The notes under the pieces: model-generated
Told to the model about the DNA's origin: nothing
What the model saw: the letters and a program-made list of their open reading frames with translations, nothing else
Databases searched by the model: none
Assembly: GCA_946482565.1 (NCBI GenBank)
Contig: CAMLSB010000069.1
Coordinates: 1-8,514, forward strand
Length of the DNA: 8,514 bases
Direction of reading: 5' to 3'
Origin: an uncultured Lysobacteraceae bacterium
GTDB taxonomy: Bacteria; Pseudomonadota; Gammaproteobacteria; Xanthomonadales; Xanthomonadaceae
Shown here: piece after piece, positions 6,038 through 8,514 of the stretch
How the letters are laid out: every line of letters starts with the position of its first letter
Numbering within the stretch: the first letter of the stretch is position 1
Translations under genes and position numbers: made by a program

Positions 6038-6069
6038 GGCCGGGTGACCGGGATCGACCGACCCCGGCC
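6038..6069. terminator. Inverted repeat between fabI and ppiD, possible shared terminator
   Basis: GGCCGGG (6038-6044) pairs with CCCGGCC (6063-6069), a 7-bp GC stem starting four bases after the fabI stop codon, with an 18-base loop. It lies in the 86-base gap between convergent genes, so could serve both strands. There is no T run after the stem, so intrinsic termination is uncertain. CCCCGGCC recurs at 6062 and 6074, which allows alternative pairings. Confidence 0.3.
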
Positions 6070-6119
6070 ACGGCCCCGGCCCGCGGTGCGACGCGACCTT
6101 GCCTCGCGCCGCGCGACGC

Positions 6120-8102
6120 CTACATCCGGTCTTCGGCGACGTTGACCTGCATGCTGCGGCGCAGGCCGCGGATCATCTGCAACACCGATTCGTTCGCCAT
6201 CGCCTGGCCCAGCTGCTGCTGGAGCTGCTGGCGCTGCGCCGGCGTGGATTCCTTCGGATCGCCCGGCACCACCGCGCGCACCTGGTAGATCGCGATGCGA
6301 CCGTCGGCCAGCACCTTGCTGCCCACGGTGGTCTTGCCGGCGGCCGGGGCCGGGGCAGCGAAGATCGCCTGGTTCGCGGCCGGGTCCGGAATCGCCATGC
6401 CGCGCGGCATCGCCGGCATGCTGGTCGCCACCAGGCCGCGCGCGCCGACGGCCGCGTCGAACGCCTTGCCGCCGCGAACCTCCGCCACCAGCGCCTCGGC
6501 GGAAGCCTTGGCCGCCTTTGCCGCGCGGTCGTTGCGGATCGCGACGATCACCTGCGACGCGACCGCCGACAGCGGCTGCCGGTGCTCGGGGTCGTGGGCG
6601 ACGACGCGGATCAGCACGCTGTGGTTCGGACCGATTTCGATCGGATCGCTCACGGTGCCATCCTGCACCAGCGCCTCGGAGAACGCGGCCCGCTGCACGG
6701 CCGGGTTCGATTCGATGCCGCCCGCGCCGACGGCCACGCTGCGCGCGAACGGCGCGGTACGCTGCACCGGCAGGTTCACGGCACGCGCCGCGGCGGCGAG
6801 CGACGTCGGGTTGCGGTAGACCTGGTCGACGAGCTTGCTGGTCAGGTCGTTGAAGAGGCGATCGCGGTCGGCGTCGCCCTGTTCCTTCTCCAGCTGCGCG
6901 CGCGCTTCCTCGAACGGCGTCTGCCGGCCGGCCTTCACTTCGCGCAGTTGCAGCACGTGCCAGCCGAACTCGGTCTGCACCGGCCCGACGATGTCGCCAT
7001 CGTTCATCGCGAACAGCGCGTCCTCGAACGGCTTCACCATCATGCCCTTGGTGATCCAGCCGAGGTCGCCGCCGGCTTCCTTCGATCCGGTGTCGTCGGA
7101 ATCCTTGCGCGCGAGCGCGGCGAAATCCGCGCCCGGGGCGCGCGCTTCCGCGGCGATGGCCTCGGCGCGCGCCTTGGCGGCGGCCTGCACGGCCGGGGTC
7201 GCGCCCTTGTCGACCTTGACCAGGATGTGCGACGCCAGGCGCTGCTCCGGCTCCTGGAAGCGGGCCTTTTCCTGCTCGTAGCGCTGCTTCAGCGCCGCGT
7301 CGGTCGCCGCGGGCACCGGGATCGCGCTGCCGTCGATGTCGACGTATTCGAGCGCGACCGTCTCCGGCGCCGTGTACTCGCCGGAATGCGCGTCGTACCA
7401 GCGCTGGATGTCGGCCGCGGACACCGCACCGGCATCGGGCGATGGCGCGGGCATGACCGCCACCGATACGTCGCGCTTCTCGCCGATCAGGCGCAGCACC
7501 GCGTCGACCTCGGCCGGCGTGGCGAAGCCGGTGGCCACGAGCTGGTCGGAAATCATGGTGCTCTGCAGGTTCTCGCGCAGGAGCTGCTGGAATTGCGTCG
7601 GCGTGCGGCGCGGCGACTGCGAGGCGAGCACCATCTGGTACTGCTGCGGATTGAACTTGCCGTCGACCTGGAACGCCGGGATCCCTTCGATCACGCGCCG
7701 CACCTGCGTGTCGCCGATGGCGATGCCGTCGCGCGCCGCCATCATCTTCAGCACGCGCTCGTCGACCATCGCGTCGACGATCCGGCGCTTGTTGTCCTTG
7801 GCTTCGAACTGGCGCGTGTCGAACGCGTCGCCCTGCGCCTGGCGCTGCGACTGGCGCTCCTGCTCGAAGCGCTGGCGGAACTCGTCCGCCCCGATCTCCT
7901 CGGACTGCCACAGCATGCTCGCGGGCCACCAGTGCGGGGCGCTCGCCCACCAGGCCGGCGGCGCCTCGACCTTCGCCACCCAGGTGGCGTTGCTCTGGTG
8001 CATGTACTGCTCCATGCCGAAGAACGCGAACGGGATGGTGAGCAGACCGAGCACGGTGCCGGCGATCCAGCCGGAGGTCTTGTCGCGGAGTTTCTGCAGC
8101 AT
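6120..8102 (-). CDS. ppiD: Periplasmic folding chaperone / peptidyl-prolyl isomerase PpiD (SurA-type parvulin)
   Basis: The 660-residue product (E. coli PpiD: 623) is anchored in the inner membrane and helps fold proteins leaving the Sec translocon. MLQKLRDKTSGWIAGTVLGL is the typical PpiD start; an in-frame ATG 22 codons upstream (8168) adds an atypical extension, so 8102 is chosen. One membrane segment spans about 12-29, the rest being periplasmic. A tryptophan-rich stretch (41-65) follows. The SurA-N-like helical domain covers about 70-205. The parvulin domain covers about 285-390, with SHILVKVDKG (291-300), GGDLGWITKGMMVKPFEDALF (344-364) and GPVQTEFGWHVLQLREV (373-389). A second, degenerate parvulin-like region lies near 560-615. 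The Pin1-type His residues H292 and H382 are present, so isomerase activity is possible, although E. coli PpiD is reported to act mainly as a chaperone. It stands alone between fabI and the tRNA genes. Confidence 0.96.
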   Translation of the reverse strand: MLQKLRDKTSGWIAGTVLGLLTIPFAFFGMEQYMHQSNATWVAKVEAPPAWWASAPHWWPASMLWQSEEIGADEFRQRFEQERQSQRQAQGDAFDTRQFEAKDNKRRIVDAMVDERVLKMMAARDGIAIGDTQVRRVIEGIPAFQVDGKFNPQQYQMVLASQSPRRTPTQFQQLLRENLQSTMISDQLVATGFATPAEVDAVLRLIGEKRDVSVAVMPAPSPDAGAVSAADIQRWYDAHSGEYTAPETVALEYVDIDGSAIPVPAATDAALKQRYEQEKARFQEPEQRLASHILVKVDKGATPAVQAAAKARAEAIAAEARAPGADFAALARKDSDDTGSKEAGGDLGWITKGMMVKPFEDALFAMNDGDIVGPVQTEFGWHVLQLREVKAGRQTPFEEARAQLEKEQGDADRDRLFNDLTSKLVDQVYRNPTSLAAAARAVNLPVQRTAPFARSVAVGAGGIESNPAVQRAAFSEALVQDGTVSDPIEIGPNHSVLIRVVAHDPEHRQPLSAVASQVIVAIRNDRAAKAAKASAEALVAEVRGGKAFDAAVGARGLVATSMPAMPRGMAIPDPAANQAIFAAPAPAAGKTTVGSKVLADGRIAIYQVRAVVPGDPKESTPAQRQQLQQQLGQAMANESVLQMIRGLRRSMQVNVAEDRM

Positions 8103-8134
8103 GGAGTGGGCATTGGCCTGGAGCGTAGCCGCCC

Positions 8135-8163
8135 AGTCTACCCGCAACGCCGCGCGCGGAAAA
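8135..8163 (-). promoter_or_regulatory. Weak candidate promoter of ppiD
   Basis: Minus strand: TTTTCC (8158-8163) and TAGACT (8135-8140, four of six -10 bases) with a 17-base spacer, predicted start near 8128, leader about 26 bases to the ATG at 8102. It lies downstream of the triple terminator, where ppiD would need its own promoter. The -35 match is poor. No clear ribosome binding site was seen before 8102. Confidence 0.3.
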
Positions 8164-8218
8164 CGCATCGCCCGGGGGCGGCCCGCCCGGCCCGGCGCCC
8201 GGGGGGCCTGGAAAAGCG

Positions 8219-8242
8219 AAGGCCCGCATCGCTGCGGGCCTT
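8219..8242 (-). terminator. Terminator hairpin, copy furthest from tRNA-Asp
   Basis: Minus strand AAGGCCCGCA, loop GCGA, TGCGGGCCTT: 10 perfect pairs capped by a GNRA-type tetraloop, followed by CGCTTTTCC. The GNRA loop forms only on the minus-strand RNA (the plus strand gives UCGC), and the T tract is on the minus side, so minus is the working direction. Confidence 0.75.
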
Positions 8243-8257
8243 GTGCCTGGAAAAGCG

Positions 8258-8281
8258 AAGGCCCGCATCGCTGCGGGCCTT
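8258..8281 (-). terminator. Terminator hairpin, middle copy
   Basis: Exact copy of the 8219-8242 hairpin, offset by 39 bases, with the same GCGA loop and trailing CGCTTTTCC on the minus strand. Confidence 0.75.
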
Positions 8282-8296
8282 GTGCCTGGAAAAGCG

Positions 8297-8320
8297 AAGG
8301 CCCGCATCGCTGCGGGCCTT
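8297..8320 (-). terminator. Terminator hairpin, copy nearest tRNA-Asp
   Basis: Exact copy of the same hairpin, first to be transcribed after tRNA-Asp, 14 bases past its CCA end. On its upstream (tRNA) side the minus strand reads ATCGAAGGCC, so a partial GGCC echo of the stem precedes it. This copy is probably the original tRNA terminator. Confidence 0.8.
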
Positions 8321-8334
8321 GGCCTTCGATCTAG

Positions 8335-8411
8335 TGGCGGAGTGGACGGGACTCGAACCCGCGACCTCCGGCGTGACAGGCCAGCATTCTAACCAACTGA
8401 ACTACCACTCC
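8335..8411 (-). tRNA. tRNA-Asp (anticodon GTC)
   Basis: A complete 77-base tRNA with encoded CCA (8335-8337). Acceptor strands GGAGTGG (8405-8411) and CCACTCC (8339-8345) pair fully, discriminator G at 8338. The D arm reads GTTCAGTTGGTTAGAAT; the anticodon loop CTGTCAC gives GTC (8375-8377), decoding GAC/GAU. The T arm GCGGGTTCGAGTCCCGT is standard. G discriminator and GUC anticodon fit aspartate identity. It follows tRNA-Val on the same strand after 49 bases. Confidence 0.97.
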
Positions 8412-8423
8412 GCGGAGCCGCGC

Positions 8424-8452
8424 ATCATACAGACCGTGGTCCTGACCCGCAA
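8424..8452 (-). promoter_or_regulatory. Candidate sigma-70 promoter of tRNA-Asp
   Basis: Minus strand: -35 TTGCGG (8447-8452), a 17-base spacer and -10 TATGAT (8424-8429, five of six consensus bases), then a GC-rich GCGCGGC discriminator, as is common for stable RNA promoters under stringent control. Predicted start near 8417 gives a leader of about 6 bases. It lies between tRNA-Val and tRNA-Asp, so tRNA-Asp may be transcribed independently or also by read-through from tRNA-Val. Confidence 0.45.
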
Positions 8453-8460
8453 GCCTCGAC

Positions 8461-8514
8461 TGGTGGGTGCTGAGGGTTTCGAACCCCCGACCCTCTCCGT
8501 GTAAAGGAGACGCT
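8461..8514 (-). tRNA. tRNA-Val (anticodon TAC), 3' part, runs off the right edge
   Basis: The minus strand shows the 3' part of a tRNA: anticodon stem TCTCC/GGAGA around loop TTTACAC, anticodon TAC (8501-8503, Val), variable loop, T arm GGGGGTTCGAAACCCTC (one G-T pair), the 3' acceptor strand, discriminator A and CCA at 8461-8463. The D arm and 5' acceptor strand lie outside the window, so acceptor pairing cannot be checked. UAC decodes GUA/GUG/GUU. No terminator hairpin is seen between it and tRNA-Asp. Confidence 0.92.

Larger units (their letters stand above)
8206..8320 (-). repeat. Three tandem 39-bp terminator units
   Basis: A 39-bp unit starting GCCTGGAAAAGCG is repeated head to tail at 8206, 8245 and 8284; the first two copies are identical over all 39 bases and the third is identical through its first 37, then diverges. 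Each unit consists of an A-rich stretch and a perfect 10-bp stem with a 4-base loop. On the minus strand each is a hairpin followed by TTCGCTTTTCC, the arrangement of an intrinsic terminator. The array lies 14 bases past the 3' end of tRNA-Asp on the same strand. Confidence 0.95.

Noticed and set aside
8103..8168. Upstream PpiD start at 8168
   Set aside because: The added 22 residues (MRFPRAALRVDW and on) are unlike PpiD N-termini, and the start at 8102 gives the typical MLQKLRDKTSGWIAG opening.
8206..8320. Tandem 13-residue peptide repeats (for example MRAFAFPGTRPAA on the minus strand)
   Set aside because: The 39-bp period keeps frames open by chance; the DNA is a set of terminator hairpins, not coding.
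8206..8320. CRISPR array
   Set aside because: The repeats are contiguous with no unique spacers and contain a terminator-type stem; no cas genes are present.
6099..8504. 801-codon open frame on the plus strand opposite ppiD and through two tRNAs
   Set aside because: Composition is Arg/Leu/His-rich, typical of the antisense of a GC-rich gene; it passes through tRNA-Asp and the terminators and resembles no known family. ppiD on the other strand explains the region.

Overview
The window is about 8.5 kb of very GC-rich chromosomal DNA from a gammaproteobacterium. The gene set and protein details (E. coli-like FabI, PpiD with an N-terminal anchor, a gloB/methyltransferase/rnhA/dnaQ block, DUF6165) best fit the Xanthomonadaceae/Lysobacteraceae (Xanthomonas, Lysobacter, Luteimonas and relatives). 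That placement is an inference from gene content and base composition; no database search was run. Eight protein genes, two complete tRNAs and one partial tRNA fill nearly all of the window. No stretch longer than about 240 bases lacks a gene.

Layout. At the left edge is the N-terminal part of a minus-strand DUF6165 protein (1-301), then a minus-strand tRNA-Ser(CGA) with its own promoter and terminator (379-575). A plus-strand PP2C-type protein phosphatase follows (669-1373). Converging on it from the right is a minus-strand set: a SAM-methyltransferase-like protein (YafS-like), rnhA and dnaQ (3358 down to 1415), with methyltransferase and rnhA joined by an ATGA overlap. Only 30 bases separate this set from a plus-strand set: gloB, an mltD-like lytic transglycosylase and fabI (3389-6033), with gloB and the transglycosylase also joined by an ATGA overlap. 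fabI converges on the minus-strand gene ppiD (8102 down to 6120). The right edge carries a triplicated 39-bp terminator unit and minus-strand tRNA-Asp(GTC) and tRNA-Val(TAC).

How the genes relate. The block mltD-gloB-methyltransferase-rnhA-dnaQ matches the gene neighbourhood known in E. coli, but rnhA and dnaQ point the same way here, whereas in E. coli they diverge. Functions are housekeeping: replication fidelity (DnaQ), RNA-DNA hybrid removal (RNase HI), methylglyoxal detoxification (GloB), peptidoglycan remodelling (MltD), fatty acid synthesis (FabI), periplasmic protein folding (PpiD) and decoding (tRNAs). The PP2C phosphatase is the only obvious signalling gene and has no kinase beside it.

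I found no convincing undescribed multi-gene system. The most notable local signals are the perfect triple tandem copy of a GNRA-capped terminator downstream of tRNA-Asp, a tryptophan-rich segment just outside the PpiD membrane anchor, an alanine at the triclosan-contact position of FabI, an mltD-like enzyme without evident LysM repeats or lipobox, and similar promoter-like sequences (TTG-rich -35, 17-base spacer, NATSAT -10) ahead of tRNA-Ser, tRNA-Asp and the phosphatase.
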